DNA of 64,000 bases from Sthenelais limicola (Eukaryota; Annelida; Polychaeta; Phyllodocida; Sigalionidae): NCBI GenBank assembly GCA_942159475.1, contig OW804097.1, positions 114,650,169-114,714,168 on the forward strand. Direction: 5' to 3'. The translations under genes were made by a program, and so were the position numbers. Below are positions 37,148-48,058 of this stretch, in pieces. The stretch's first letter is position 1, and every line of letters begins with the position of its first letter. The notes beneath the pieces were generated by a model, which was not told where the DNA came from, ran no database searches, and was given only the letters and a program-made list of their open reading frames with translations.

Positions 37148-38346
37148 TTGGTCGACCCCTTGTTCTGAAAATCCTTTTGAGGAGGATTGGGGTTCGGCGC
37201 CCTGTATCTTGATTTATAACCCCCTCCTTGGTTAGGGAACCTGGGTGCAGGAAAACGCTGTTGAAACTGGAAATTGGGCCTGAAACCCCCACCGAAATTC
37301 TGCATGAATTGGTTCATGTTAGCCCCTCTGAACGGGAACCGAGGTTTCTGTTGACGCACCTGTCCTTTCGGTCTGGGAGCTTGCGGGGTAAGCGCAGATT
37401 GCACTTCATTTGCAGCCTTCACTGCCTTCAAGGATGCTGAGAGGTTTCCTCCGAACAGCCATTCGGGGTTCTCATCCTTAACATTGGCTACCGACTTGGC
37501 GTACATCTGATTAATTTTGGGTTTGAGAAGGTCCCGCCTCTTGGTCGACAGACCGCAGTGAACATTCACAAGGAAAGCATACACATCCAAAAGATTCTTC
37601 CCTACCACATCCAACTCTTTATTCTTCTTGCCTTGTTTTAAGATGACGTCCCCTATAGGGGCCAGAGCTATCATAGCCGCTGAGATGCCCTTCTGCATGG
37701 CTCTAAGAGATATATCAACCGATCTAACATTATCTACACCAACCGATTTTGAATTGAAGATGTCCTGGTCGCATTTTTGCGCCATCAGACGATCGATATT
37801 CTCTGGCCGAGGGTAATCTTCCATCGAGCATTCCAGATCCTGCTGACTGAATCCTTTTTCAAAGGAGTTATTGATATACAAGGCCAAATGGGAGCCCACT
37901 GCCGGCCCTCTCTTCTTCACTTTCTCTTGCTTAGACGTTGCTTCTTGCAATTTCGTCCACAACTCTCCTTCCGGATAAGATTCTTCTTCTAACTCTATGA
38001 CCTTTTCTTCCTCTACTTGGTCGGGAAAACCTTGATTAGCGAAGTTATGGAACAACGCTCCCATCATAAACTGGTTAAAGTCCATTCCTTGGAAACCCGA
38101 ACCATGGCCCAAATCGCCCACTCCAGCGGAAGTGGACGACGAGGCTGTTGCGCCTGCGTCATCTTGAACGTCATCCTCGAGGCGCGGTGCTTTCCCGCCA
38201 CCGGCGCCATGTTTGCTATTCCCCGGCTGGCCTCTGCCATTACCGTCTTCATTGGCAACAGTCTTGGAGCCTTTGGGATCCCCTTTGGGACTGCCAGAAG
38301 CTTCCGAATCGGAAAGCTCGTGCTCCTTATCCTTCTTTCTAGGCAT
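37144..38346 (-). CDS. DIRS Gag-like protein
   Basis: First ORF of the element. The frame opens at 38367, but the ATG at 38346 (MPRKKDKEHELSDSEASG) looks the more natural start, giving 400 residues. It has a charged, low-complexity N-terminus, a central region (about 130-310) without recognised motifs, and an Arg/Gly/Phe-rich tail (FRGANMNQFMQNFGGGF and similar) likely to bind nucleic acid. There is no zinc knuckle. The stop overlaps the RT start (ATGA), which suggests termination-reinitiation. Assigned by position. Confidence 0.8.
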   Translation of the reverse strand: MPRKKDKEHELSDSEASGSPKGDPKGSKTVANEDGNGRGQPGNSKHGAGGGKAPRLEDDVQDDAGATASSSTSAGVGDLGHGSGFQGMDFNQFMMGALFHNFANQGFPDQVEEEKVIELEEESYPEGELWTKLQEATSKQEKVKKRGPAVGSHLALYINNSFEKGFSQQDLECSMEDYPRPENIDRLMAQKCDQDIFNSKSVGVDNVRSVDISLRAMQKGISAAMIALAPIGDVILKQGKKNKELDVVGKNLLDVYAFLVNVHCGLSTKRRDLLKPKINQMYAKSVANVKDENPEWLFGGNLSASLKAVKAANEVQSALTPQAPRPKGQVRQQKPRFPFRGANMNQFMQNFGGGFRPNFQFQQRFPAPRFPNQGGGYKSRYRAPNPNPPQKDFQNKGSTK

Positions 38347-38810
38347 ATCTACAATTAATAAAAACAAAAATTAATTAGATAAGAATTATTCAAAATTTAC
38401 GCGAGAAATAGTTAACCAGAGAAAACGGCGCACCGTATCCCTTAGAAAACTTCAAAAAACTGTCTCACAATGAAACCTAAACCGCAGTAAAGGTCCTTGT
38501 GCTTAAATAATAGACAAAACATCGAGTTCACTCTGAAAACTTACTGACGGCGCACCGCCATGTTTCAAAACGATCACCACGAGGGCGAGTCGAACCGCGG
38601 TTCGACGATCGTTGCTCGATAAAACAAGAAATGTAAGCAAATTACATTAACCAAATTGTTACCTAAGGCACCTATGTCCAAAAAGCAACAAAATGGTATA
38701 TATCATAAATATGAAAAATAAAAAGTGACGAAAATATGAAAACAAACCTACCTTTCGAACGGAGGTCTAAGTTTTTTGAAGTCTAGTCACCGCGACGAAA
38801 ACCGCGCGAA
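38347..38810 (-). other. DIRS 5' leader
   Basis: Non-coding leader between the 5' terminus and gag. Four dispersed GCGCACCG/CCGCGCGAA-type GC-rich motifs (38427, 38558, 38595, 38803) stand out in an AT-rich background. The promoter is not resolved. Confidence 0.55.
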
Positions 38811-38880
38811 CTGAAGTCACGTGATACCACGGCGCGGAATCTCTATTTAGTCACGCACCCTTATGGGTTGCGAATAAAAA
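38811..38880 (-). repeat. DIRS inverted terminal repeat, 5' end
   Basis: Starts CTGAAGTCACGTGATACCAC and ends GGGTTGCGAATAAAAA; inverse of 33797-33866 with about eight differences. Confidence 0.93.
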
Positions 38881-39040
38881 CTTCAATGTATTGATAAGTG
38901 CATAAAGCAACCAATCACACTCACTCACTCCCTTCCTCTCTGTCTCTATTTCCTGAGTATGATCATAAACTGCCTCCCTCTCAGCTCTCCCACCCTTGAT
39001 ATAACCATATTACGTAAAGTAACCAATCTCACTCATACCC
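38881..39040 (-). repeat. family D array, right part
   Basis: CTTCAATGTATTGATAAGTG then CATAAAGCAACCAATCACAC resumes the unit broken at 33747, followed by one further partial unit (38975-39040). Confidence 0.88.
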
Positions 39041-40092
39041 ATTTATTGCATAGCCGCAATATCTGATTTCTCTGATCTTAGCCTCTGTCTCGATCACTCT
39101 GTATCTATCTCACGTTGCCTCTGAACCTGTCTCCATTTCTCTGTTGATAAACAGTAACCAATAAAATGTAGAAAGGCTTTCATGTACAGCAAAGCGTCAT
39201 AAGATGGAGAAAGAATTTGGAAAAGAAAGTTGGCGGAAATAGGGAAGGAGGGATGATGAACACCAAACCACGAGCAAATCCTAGTGTAGCACAGGTGTTT
39301 GCTAGTTTAACTTTATTTCCACATCAACAACAGGAACATTATGTCTTTATCTACAAGTGGGAAAAGGTAAGCCTGAACTAGTGTAATGAGACACTGTTAT
39401 GTCAATTTATTATACACACATTGCTTTGAAAACATTGTATCTAGAGTGAGTTACGCATAGTGCGTATTTCACTAGTGATTTATGTGGGGTTGTCATGGCA
39501 ACCAATCTGTTTTTTCACAAAGATTACAGGTAAAATTCAAATTTATGACTCAATTTTTTTCTATTTTCATGATTGAAAGCATGTATAATAAATCTGTTAA
39601 CTAACTCGTTGGTTTCAGTCACTTAGAATATTGCACTCATTGCTACGCAACTCGTGCAATATTCACACTCCTTCAACCAACTCGTTAGTTAACCTGTATA
39701 TAGAGAGAATAACAAACGGTTTTTTTGTAATATACCCTTTTTTCAGTCATCTAGGCATTCGTTTGAAGACCTGGCTAATAAGGAATTTATTTTTGTATTA
39801 GCCAGACATCGAGCTACCTATGTGCAACAAGATCAGCAAATAAAAGAATACTTGAATTGAATTGAAATGCGTTATATTGAATAGTACAAGGGGTAAGCCT
39901 ACATACATACCCACAACACTACTAAAGGTGATCTATATAGTATTAGGTAGCGATTCTGAGAAGCGTTTGCATGTAATGTATCTCTGACTGATACGCCCCA
40001 ACCACTCTATGTGATTGGGCCCGCTCTAGTATAAGGTTTATACTATCACATTTCAGGGGTAACCTCATTGATAGTGCATAGATTTAAAAGAT
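39041..40092. other. intron, no gene recognised
   Basis: It holds an end motif AGCACAGGTGTTTGCTAG (39286) similar to those at 5812 and 42150, a family Q hallmark, plus inverted ACTCGTTGGTT/AACCAACTCGTTAGTTAAC (39604-39690). No exon. Confidence 0.5.
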
Positions 40093-40388
40093 ACAGGGAG
40101 AGAGATAGAGAGGGGGAGGGGGGAGAGAGGTAGAGAGGGGATAGAGAGAGAGAGGGAGAGAGAGAGAGAGCTAAAGAGGAGAAAGAGATAGAGGGGGATA
40201 GAGAGAGAGGGAGAGGGGAGAGAGGGGGAGGGGAGAGAGAGGGAGAGAGAGAGGGGGGAGGGAGAGGAAGAGGGGAGAGAGAGGGGGAGGGGAGAGAGAG
40301 GGAGAGAGAGAGAGAGCGGGGGGGGGGGGGGGAGGGAGAGGACAGCGAGAGGGGAGAAAGGGAGATATATAGATAGAAGGGAGAGATA
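40093..40388 (+). repeat. GA purine array
   Basis: GAGAGA/GGGAGA variants with a G run at 40318-40332. + strand purine. Confidence 0.95.
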
Positions 40389-40913
40389 GTCTAAGTAAAG
40401 AGCTAAATCTAAACATGTTTTACCTTTGTATATTATACAAAGTAAGAACTAGAAGGGATATTTTTACCAGATTTGATTAAGTATGTAATTAAATACATTA
40501 ATCATATTGTATTGTATTAGGACATCATACTGCCTAATGATAAAAAAAAGATCTGGTTTTCTAGTCAATTGAGGAAATAAATTCCTTTTATAGTAAATAA
40601 ATTATCTATTATAGTTACAAAAATGTATTTTTGTAACTGTTAACCAAACATGTCGGAACCGACTTATTGGGTGAACCATTTATTAGAGAAGGTTCAGTGA
40701 GCTGCCTGAAAGAAAATTTATGAAGACAATCCATAATTCCTACCCTGAAATAATCTTTTGAGATCAAAAGATTTCATTTCGATATTGATAACAGAACAAA
40801 GCACTAAAGGGCAACGTTTAGCACAAAGACTAGTCATAGAAGACTCTGATCTTAGAAGACAAATGAAGCTCAGGCAAGTACAGAGGAAGGCAACAAATAG
40901 ATGTAGCACTGAC

Positions 40914-41014
40914 CTTGTGACCTGGAGGTCATCGCGGAGTTTGCTGTAGAACTGCTCGAGCTGGACCTCTGTGAGTAACTCCAGGAGCCATTCCGGGGAG
41001 TCGCTCTCCTCCAT
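40914..41014 (-). CDS. TNK2: ACK/TNK2-type kinase, first conserved coding exon
   Basis: From the ATG at 41014 the exon encodes 33 codons and two bases (AG) of the next Arg codon. WLLELLTEVQLEQFYSKLRDDLQVT matches the start of the SAM-like domain of ACK1. The ATG has a favourable context (G at -3 and G at +4) and sits where the human protein starts, so I take it as the start. The exon itself begins at 41020 after a tattccag acceptor, so two further in-frame codons (GTG GGC) precede the ATG and an upstream exon must be spliced on. The donor is GTCAGT. Confidence 0.9.
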
Positions 41015-41035
41015 GCCCACCTGGAATACACACAG

Positions 41036-41370
41036 GAGACATGTTAAATATATGGTAACATGTTAACAGACATGGGAACATAGGTTAAATATATGTTAAA
41101 TACATGGAAACATGTTAATACATGTTAAATACATGGGAACATGTTAAATACATGGGAACATGTTAATACATGGGAACATGTTAAATAGATGGGAACATGT
41201 CAAATACATGGGGACATGTTAAATACATGTTAAATACATGGGAAAATGTCAAATATATGTTAAATACATGTTAACATGTCAAATGCATGGGAACATGTTA
41301 AATACATGGTTAAATGTTAAATATATGGGAACATGGCAAAATACATGGCAACATGGCACATACATGTTAT
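41036..41370 (+). repeat. ACATG/TTAAATACATGGGA minisatellite
   Basis: Irregular tandem array built from ACATGTTAAATACATGGGA variants, starting about 15 bp upstream (gene sense) of the first coding exon's acceptor. It therefore occupies the place of the branch point and polypyrimidine tract. Confidence 0.9.
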
Positions 41371-41474
41371 TTGTTTTTTCATCATTTTAAGAAATCTGAA
41401 GAATTCTGATACCAGATATCTATTAAATTGGACAAATAGATTCATATATCAACCATAATCGTTAAACCTATTAA

Positions 41475-42620
41475 GGTAACTTTCTATGTGCCACTGCGCA
41501 TGTCTGGGATGGATTATGGTGAAATACAAATGGTTGGTAACATTTTTATGCAAGAACATTTTCACCAATATCTCTATATTAATAAAATAAGCATTTCGAG
41601 CCTTAAACCCCTATCTTCTCTGAAACCGCTGGCCAGATCTCCATTATATTTCACATACACATTGCCAAAAATGGTGCCGAGCCATTCCACTATGTTTCAT
41701 TAACAAATTAGGGTTGGAAAGGGGTTAGAAATGGGTTTACATCGAGCACCCCCATCCAGGGCCCCCAGCGCTGCCTGAAAACAAACCTATCAGTGCCCCT
41801 ACACCAGGTTTCTGGGTCACCCAAAGCATGACGTCATTGTTGCTTCACTACGGGACGGGAGTGGATATATTATGGAATACCGTATACTATGGCAAAATCT
41901 GATGTCTAATTGATCGAAAAAAGGTTGCCAATGTACCATAAAGGAAGCACTGATAATGTCCGATATCTATGGTAAATTTACCTATTTACCGAGAGAGGGA
42001 ATGGGAGGCAACAACAATACAATGGTTCCATTTGAGGTATGAATGTTAATACAGATACTAACTTACAGAGACAACTTGAAAGAGAAAGATGGTTGGAGAG
42101 GGAACAAGGAGAGTGGGAAGATGTGGGCCCCACTGTCCCACTAGCAAATCCCATGCGAAGCACGGGTATTTGCTAGTTATTATTATGGAACTTTTATTCA
42201 GCAAGACATATACATATAGCATTATAAATCAAGGAGAAGAGGACTGGTTCATTCTCCACTGGAGATCTTCCGAGTAGCCCTTAGAAACTAAACATGTAGT
42301 AAATGTTGTAAATAAACTTGGGGTAATACATCAAATATCAAACCTTTTTAAATGATTTATCAAAACCAAATGCATGATGGAAAATGGGGACTTGTGCCAT
42401 GGAACCTTGTGTAACACATGGCTATTGACATGAGAACATTGACAAATCTGCCATGCTGAAGATCACAAGTTTTCTATAGATTTTATCCTGTACCATTAGT
42501 CCCATAATTCATTGACATTGAAGTGACATTAGAACATTGATAAATATTTCATGCTGAACAGGGCATGTTTTCAATAGATGTTAGTCCCATAATTTCATGT
42601 TGATATTTAGTACAAATATT
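41475..42620. mobile_element. family B fragments and intron sequence
   Basis: GTGCCACTGCGCATGTCTGG (41490) and AAACCAAATGCATGATGGAA (42362) with repeated CCATGCTGAA..TTTTC blocks mark two decayed family B copies. Between them lies unrecognised sequence and a GCACGGGTATTTGCTAG end motif (42159). Confidence 0.6.
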
Positions 42621-43194
42621 CATGCTGCCAGCAGCACTGAACACCTCAGAAATGAAAACTTTCTGAGCAAGGGATCTTTTGGGAAAACGTCTTCCGCCCG
42701 AGTTGTATCTAAATCTCATCATCCCATCTGTAATTTCTCACATCCTTTTTACACTTTTCCTTGGCATATTAAAAGGACAAATTTCATCCTAAAAACTTAA
42801 AACCTTTTTACTACACTTTCCAATAACATTACATTTAATAAAATAACAGACAGAGGGTACAAACCTACAACAAAAGCGACTTTGAACATATTTTACTTTT
42901 ACAAAATCCAACAAAATGGATTGCATGCCAAAGGACGAAAACAAAGGCCATATTTTTACAAAAGACAAGATGGAGTGAAATCCTTATTTTTACCCAGGTT
43001 GGTTGATTGATTGTATTATTTATTTCACTAAATGGAAATGGGCAGCTGGTTTGTGTGGAACAATCCAGGTCTTGCACCGAGTGCTGAGCCTTCCCCATTG
43101 CATGAACGCCCCATGATTAATTAGCAACCAGCACGAGCGGGCAGACGAGGAGAACCTTCTAGAACTTTCTAGAACCTCAACCCAGCAGATTATT

Positions 43195-43620
43195 AGAGAT
43201 TGGTTGCTTTACGCCCTTATCAACACATTTAATATGGTTATATCAAGGGTGGGACAGCTGAGAGTGAGTGAGTGAGTGGGATTGGTTGCTTTACGCCCTT
43301 ATCAACACATTTAATATGGTTATATCAAGGGCGGGAGAGCTGAGAGGGAGTGAGTGAGTGAGTGAGTTGCTTTACGCCCTTATCAACACATTTAATATGG
43401 TTATATCAAGGGCGGCAGAGCTGAGAGGGAGTGAGTGAGTGAGATTGGTTGCTTTACGCCCTTATCAACACATTTAGTATGGTTATATCAAGGGTGGGAG
43501 AGCTGAGAGGGAGTGAGTGAGTGAGATTGGGTGCTTTATGCCCTTATCAACACATTTAAGATGGTTATATCAAGGGCAGGAGAGCTGAGAGGGAGGCAAT
43601 TTATGATCATACCCAGGAAA
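43195..43620 (+). repeat. family D tandem array, five units
   Basis: Units of about 80 bp: TGAGTGAG, GATTGGTTGCTTTACGCCC, TTATCAACACATTTAATATG, GTTATATCAAGGGCGGGAGA, GCTGAGAGGGAG. Starts at 43198, 43281, 43365, 43442 and 43525. Each unit can fold through GCCCTT..ATCAAC against GTTATATCAAGGGC. Confidence 0.93.
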
Positions 43621-43631
43621 TAGAGATAGAG

Positions 43632-43632
43632 A

Positions 43633-43716
<84 letters not shown>
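43632..43716 (+). repeat. GA dinucleotide run
   Basis: Almost pure GA, directly after the family D tail. Confidence 0.96.
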
Positions 43717-43718
<2 letters not shown>

Positions 43719-43993
43719 AGACAGAAAGGCACTTTAAAGTCTTACCCAGGACCACAAAAAAAGATACAGATATGGTTACGTAATAGAGATAGGTTTGCTT
43801 GCAGAACTTCCCTATTAATGAAGCCAAGGTTTTGATTCACGGGGTGTCGAGTCTTCACTTCCTCGCCGTAATGGTTTAATTACATAGAAGCAATTACAAC
43901 CATGCACAATGGAGTAATGCATACCCACTACTCAACATACCCTATTTACTGCTTTTATTTCAAAGAGGATGCTTCTACATCTGGTTTCTATTC

Positions 43994-44680
43994 TAGTCTG
44001 TCCAATAAGTAGTTGACACGTGATTCCTTCGTCCCTTTAACAGGGATGCAAGTCGGGTAAGGTAAAATAATCTGAACATTTTCCAAGGTCCAGGGGGAGG
44101 TAGATAAAGGCGCACATGTCATATAAGGACCATCTGTGTATGTACAACAGTGCGGCCTAACTAACAGTGGGTATCTGGGTCAGTCCAAGGGCCACCTGCT
44201 GCACCCTTCCCGGAGGTCTTGAGCGAAGGACCTCGGGTATTTCCGTGGCCTCCATAGACTCAATGCTAAAGACTAACGGAAATATCGGGATTCTCACTTC
44301 AGTTATGATCTGAGGCCGTCTCTCCCCCGACAGGGATAGGCGGCTCCGTTAGCTCCAGGCTCCGTGAGAACACTTAGATAGAGGTCTCTACACATCACTC
44401 CCCTAATATTGTCTGTCAAATGGAATTTTGAGAAAATTTTGGTATTTAGGAGTCGATTTAGTGTATTGTATGGGGCATTTGCTGACTTTTCCATATATCT
44501 GAATTCAGTTGATAATCTGAGAACTTGCATCCCTGCTTTAAGAAGAGGGAAATGTGGGAGTTTTTTTTACTATTCATGACAAGGACTTGCCAACCCTTTG
44601 CTCAGCGGCGGCGGACCCACCCATTGCAATCAACCATGGGGAAACAGGGCCAGTTGAAGAGGCGAAGCCTCTTGTTCCTG
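43994..44680. mobile_element. family F element interrupted by family G
   Basis: AGTCTGTCCAATAAGTAGTT then TCCCTTTAA stops at 44040 and resumes CTTTAAGAAGAGGGAAATGT at 44536, continuing to the ACAGGGCCAGTT block. The 495-bp insert is family G. Confidence 0.8.
44041..44535. mobile_element. family G element nested in family F
   Basis: Inverted tips CAGGGATGCAAGT and ACTTGCATCCCTG. CTTTAA on both sides suggests a 6-bp target duplication. The CAGGG tips resemble hAT ends, though 8 bp would be expected for hAT. No transposase. Confidence 0.82.
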
Positions 44681-44746
44681 GTATAACACTGTAGGCAACT
44701 ATTCACCTGATTAAACCCGTGACAAACTCACACAGGTATATATATA

Positions 44747-45040
44747 TGGGTCAGATCTTCAGAAAATGTACAATTAGCAGCTGTACACATTTAGTAAATT
44801 CTGAGTACGAGCCCTGAATTTCAACCACCTCCTAAATCTCCCGCCCCCGTTCCAATTGAATTTTCTCCCCCTCCTGATCCTCCCTCCTCTCTCCCCCTGT
44901 CTCTCTTCCTATCCCCCTCGGTCTGTCTTTCTGTCTCCCCCCCACCCCCTGTCTCTCTCAAAGTCGGAGTCTCTCTTTCTCTGCGCCCCCCCCCCCCCCC
45001 GCTCTCTGCCACTCTTCTCTCTCTGCCTCTCTAGAGATAA
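44747..45040. repeat. family A fragment and C/CT-rich tract
   Basis: GGGTCAGATCTTCAGAAAAT begins a family A copy lost after 44803. A CT/C-rich tract (44870-45030, poly-C at 44988) follows; it is one of few + strand pyrimidine tracts. Confidence 0.75.
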
Positions 45041-45114
45041 TGCATTACACAACGCTTTGTTGATACAAGCAACTAATGATTAAAATAAAGATTTTACATT
45101 AAGAGTTGACTTAC

Positions 45115-45147
45115 TGTAGCCAGGAGATGCCAGTGTTGGACTCCCAT
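45115..45147 (-). CDS. candidate 5' exon giving an alternative N-terminus
   Basis: A perfect GTAAGT donor at 45114-45109 follows an ATG at 45147 and eleven open codons (MGVQHWHLLAT). Splicing to 41020 continues in frame through Val-Gly into the conserved ATG and would add 13 residues to the kinase. The upstream boundary and any promoter are not identifiable. The ATG context is weak (T at -3), so this may instead be 5' untranslated sequence. The support is the donor consensus and the matching frame only; there is no homology. Confidence 0.35.
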
Positions 45148-45352
45148 AGATAGTGACCAGTAGTGATAACCAGAGACTGGGGGCTTACAGGAGGAGAGAT
45201 GTACACATGTAGAGATAGGAGGAGGAGGTGGTGATGAGGGCCTTCCCCACGCTGTGTGAGCTCTAGGCAGAATCAGGCAGGAAGTTGTTACTAATCTAAT
45301 CTGTGCTCATACTTATTGTTTATACTGATGAGTCAGACCTTGAGAGAAAAGA

Positions 45353-45576
<224 letters not shown>

Positions 45577-45659
45577 CATTTGCAGGACAGATTGAAATGT
45601 TCATCTGAGAGAAAATGGGGGGGGGGGGGCCTCAACAATAATTAGATAGAACTGAACAA

Positions 45660-45802
45660 GAGGTTAGAACTACAAGTGTGATTCAATGGCTCAAGTTTAC
45701 ACTTTATTTTGTATCCAACAAGCGGCCACAGGTCGCCCTTTGGATGCAGAATTAAGTGTAAACAAGAGTCATTGAATTACACAAGTAGTTCTTAACCTCG
45801 AG
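45660..45802. mobile_element. foldback element (~142 bp)
   Basis: GAGGTTAGAACTACAAGTGT and its inverse ending AGTAGTTCTTAACCTC form ~48-bp arms around GGCCACAGGTCGCC. Confidence 0.85.
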
Positions 45803-46098
45803 TACAGTTCTTTCTTTATACTACAACTTGGAAATAAGAGAAAATCGTCATTCTTCCGCTTGTATTAGGCTGACAGAAGTAGTAGCCATGGTTTATTCAG
45901 AATGTGGGGAATATTGAGTCAAGGCTATAAGAATGCATGTCTGTGATTGGTCAATATCGCCGTCATTGATGACATCAGACCAATTGATGACGTCAACGCT
46001 TCTGTATTACACGCATACAGAAATGAACAAACTATTAAATGGGGCCGGGTATTCATCCCGCTCGAAGTGAATAACCCATTCAGTCGTAGTATAAATAG

Positions 46099-46233
46099 AT
46101 GGAACCTAGCAAGGGGGAAGTCTGTACACTTGTTATTGACCGAGGGAGCGCGGGAAGATAGAGGGCGTTAGCCCGAGATCTTCTGCGCTCCCGAGGTCAC
46201 TAACAAGTGTACATACTTCACCCGAGCTTTGTT
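46099..46233. mobile_element. foldback element (~135 bp)
   Basis: ATGGAACCTAGCAAGGGGGA and TGTACACTTGTTATTGACC pair with inverse sequence ending GAGCTTTGTTCCAT. The arms reach the centre (GAGGGAGCGCGGGAAGAT against its inverse). Confidence 0.88.
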
Positions 46234-46805
46234 CCATATTTATTACACCCCATTAATAAATAAAAAATATAATTAATTAAAAATAAAAGAAGTAATTTAA
46301 GTTTTTGGTGGACCTACTTGTTGTATGCGCCAAGGGTGACATAACTCACATGTTATGCACCACTTTGACCAAGTGTGACATACAATGCTGAAGGTATAGG
46401 AAGCAACATCACAGGGGTGTAATAAACATGTTTATACACTAGTAGCAAGGCAAGCAATAGTTTTAGCAATATACACTGTGTTTCAGTATACATACGTCAA
46501 ACACCACATCACTGGAATATTACTGCAAAGCCTTAACAGACACGCAGTATAGAATGCCTAAATAAGCCATTGTTCCAGGAATAGGAATATCTCCTGTAAA
46601 AGGTCATCATCATCATCATCATCATAGAGAATGATATGGGGGGCAGCATGCTGGCTATTTACATGCTGGCTATTTACTTAATACATTAACATGGCTATGT
46701 AGACTATCATGGATATCAAAAGAGGCTACATGTATATGGAACTTGTGGGTTAGGGTAAGGATGTCAGAAAATGTACAATCGACAGGTCTACACTTTTACT
46801 GGTAT
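46234..46805. other. upstream sequence, no gene
   Basis: AT-rich; a CAT run (46607-46625) and a family A fragment (about 46757-46795) only. Confidence 0.5.
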
Positions 46806-46807
46806 AT

Positions 46808-47042
46808 GAGTCAAATTTTCAGAAAAGGTACAATTTAACTTCACCAATCTTCTCAAATAACCAAAATCTCAGACGAAAACAAAGTTCAAAATACAGTTCA
46901 ACCTAACCAAACGGATTGCTAGAATCAATGCAATGCCAAATATACACGAATTTACCTAGTATTGACCAAATTGCAGCCTAATTTAGCAGGATTTACTAAA
47001 TGTGTACAGCTGCCAATTGTGCATTTTCTGAAAATCTGACCC
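46808..47042 (-). mobile_element. family A MITE
   Basis: GAGTCAAATTTTCAGAAAAG to TTTTCTGAAAATCTGACCC, full length. Confidence 0.9.
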
Positions 47043-47211
47043 ATACCTGAGTGTGTGGGTGTCTAATCAGTAGTACCCTCATACATGTGTACATATAGAT
47101 ACAGCTAGAGATACACGCTACATGTATTATACATGGTGGTGGCCGTTAGCTGGAGAATGGAGGATTAGAATATAACATCCTTAAGTACACTAGGCTCAGA
47201 TCGCCAGGAAG

Positions 47212-47690
47212 TGTGCAATCCTCAGTTCGGGTAATTCTGTTAAATTAGGCTGAAAACGATAAATTCTAGGAATATCTGAGTATATGGGTCAGATTTTCAG
47301 AAAATGTACAGTTCGTCTTCACCAATCCTCTCAAATAGCCCACATTTAAGACAGAAATGAGCTTCAGAATGCAGTTTAACATAACAGAACTGATACTTTA
47401 AATCAATGCGATACCAAATATACTCAGATATACCCAGTATTCATCATTCTCAGCCTAATTTAGCAGAATTTACTAAATGGGTAGAGCTGGCAATTATACA
47501 TTTTCTGAAAATCTTACCCATATGTGGTATTGGGTTTAATTAAAGATTCTGGACAGATATGTTAGACTGTATTTTGAAGCTCAATTTTGTCTTTAATTTA
47601 AGGTTATTTCAGGGGATTTCTGTCATAAATTTGGGTTATTTGAGAGGATTGGTGAAGGCCAATTGTACATTTTCTGATGCCTTGATCCAT
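47212..47690 (+). mobile_element. older family A MITE split by a younger one
   Basis: The outer copy starts CAGATCGCCAGGAAGTGTGC, stops at GAGTATAT (47285), resumes ATATGTGGTATTGGG (47520) and ends AATTGTACATTTTCTGATGC. The right part also contains a short internal duplication (TTTGTCTTTAATTTAAGG and TCTGTCATAAATTTGGG). Confidence 0.87.
47286..47519 (-). mobile_element. family A MITE nested in family A
   Basis: GGGTCAGATTTTCAGAAAAT to TTTTCTGAAAATCTTACCC, full length. The interrupted site reads GAGTATATGTGG when the insert is ignored, consistent with TA (or ATAT) duplication. Confidence 0.92.
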
Positions 47691-48058
47691 GACTTGTTGC
47701 CCCTTCAAATTCTGTACTATAGTTTGGCGCTCCTTTCCTTTATAGGGAAGGGGGAAGGGGGAAGAAGGGAGGGGGGGAAGGCCAGATGCTTTGGTCATTT
47801 AAGTGTCATTAAACGTCGCCTACTTGATATGTGCTATTATGGCCTGGCTTGGAGGGGAGAAATTTAAATCTAAGACAGGAGGAACTTCCCCCAAAATTGG
47901 ATCGAGGGAGGCAAGCGGGAGCCATGGCCCAGTTGTTTTTTATGAGGATGTGAATTGATTAACAGCGACTAATAAAATTCCTTCTTTCACACATCAACAT
48001 CAAAGAGAAATCACCGTTGTTTAATTATCCTGCCATAAACTATAACCACATAGGTGGC

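Larger units (their letters stand above)
33748..38880 (-). mobile_element. complete DIRS1-type tyrosine-recombinase retrotransposon
   Basis: 5.13 kb in an intron of the kinase gene, sense to it. Three intact overlapping ORFs run leftward: Gag-like, RT/RNase H/methylase-like, and tyrosine recombinase. The termini are inverted rather than direct, and an internal region near the 3' end is complementary to both tips, the layout described for DIRS1. There is no integrase and no target-site duplication. All key catalytic residues are visible, so it may be recently active. Confidence 0.95.

Noticed and set aside
45947..46171. 74-codon + strand ORF
   Set aside because: It runs into the foldback element at 46099-46233; no family resemblance.
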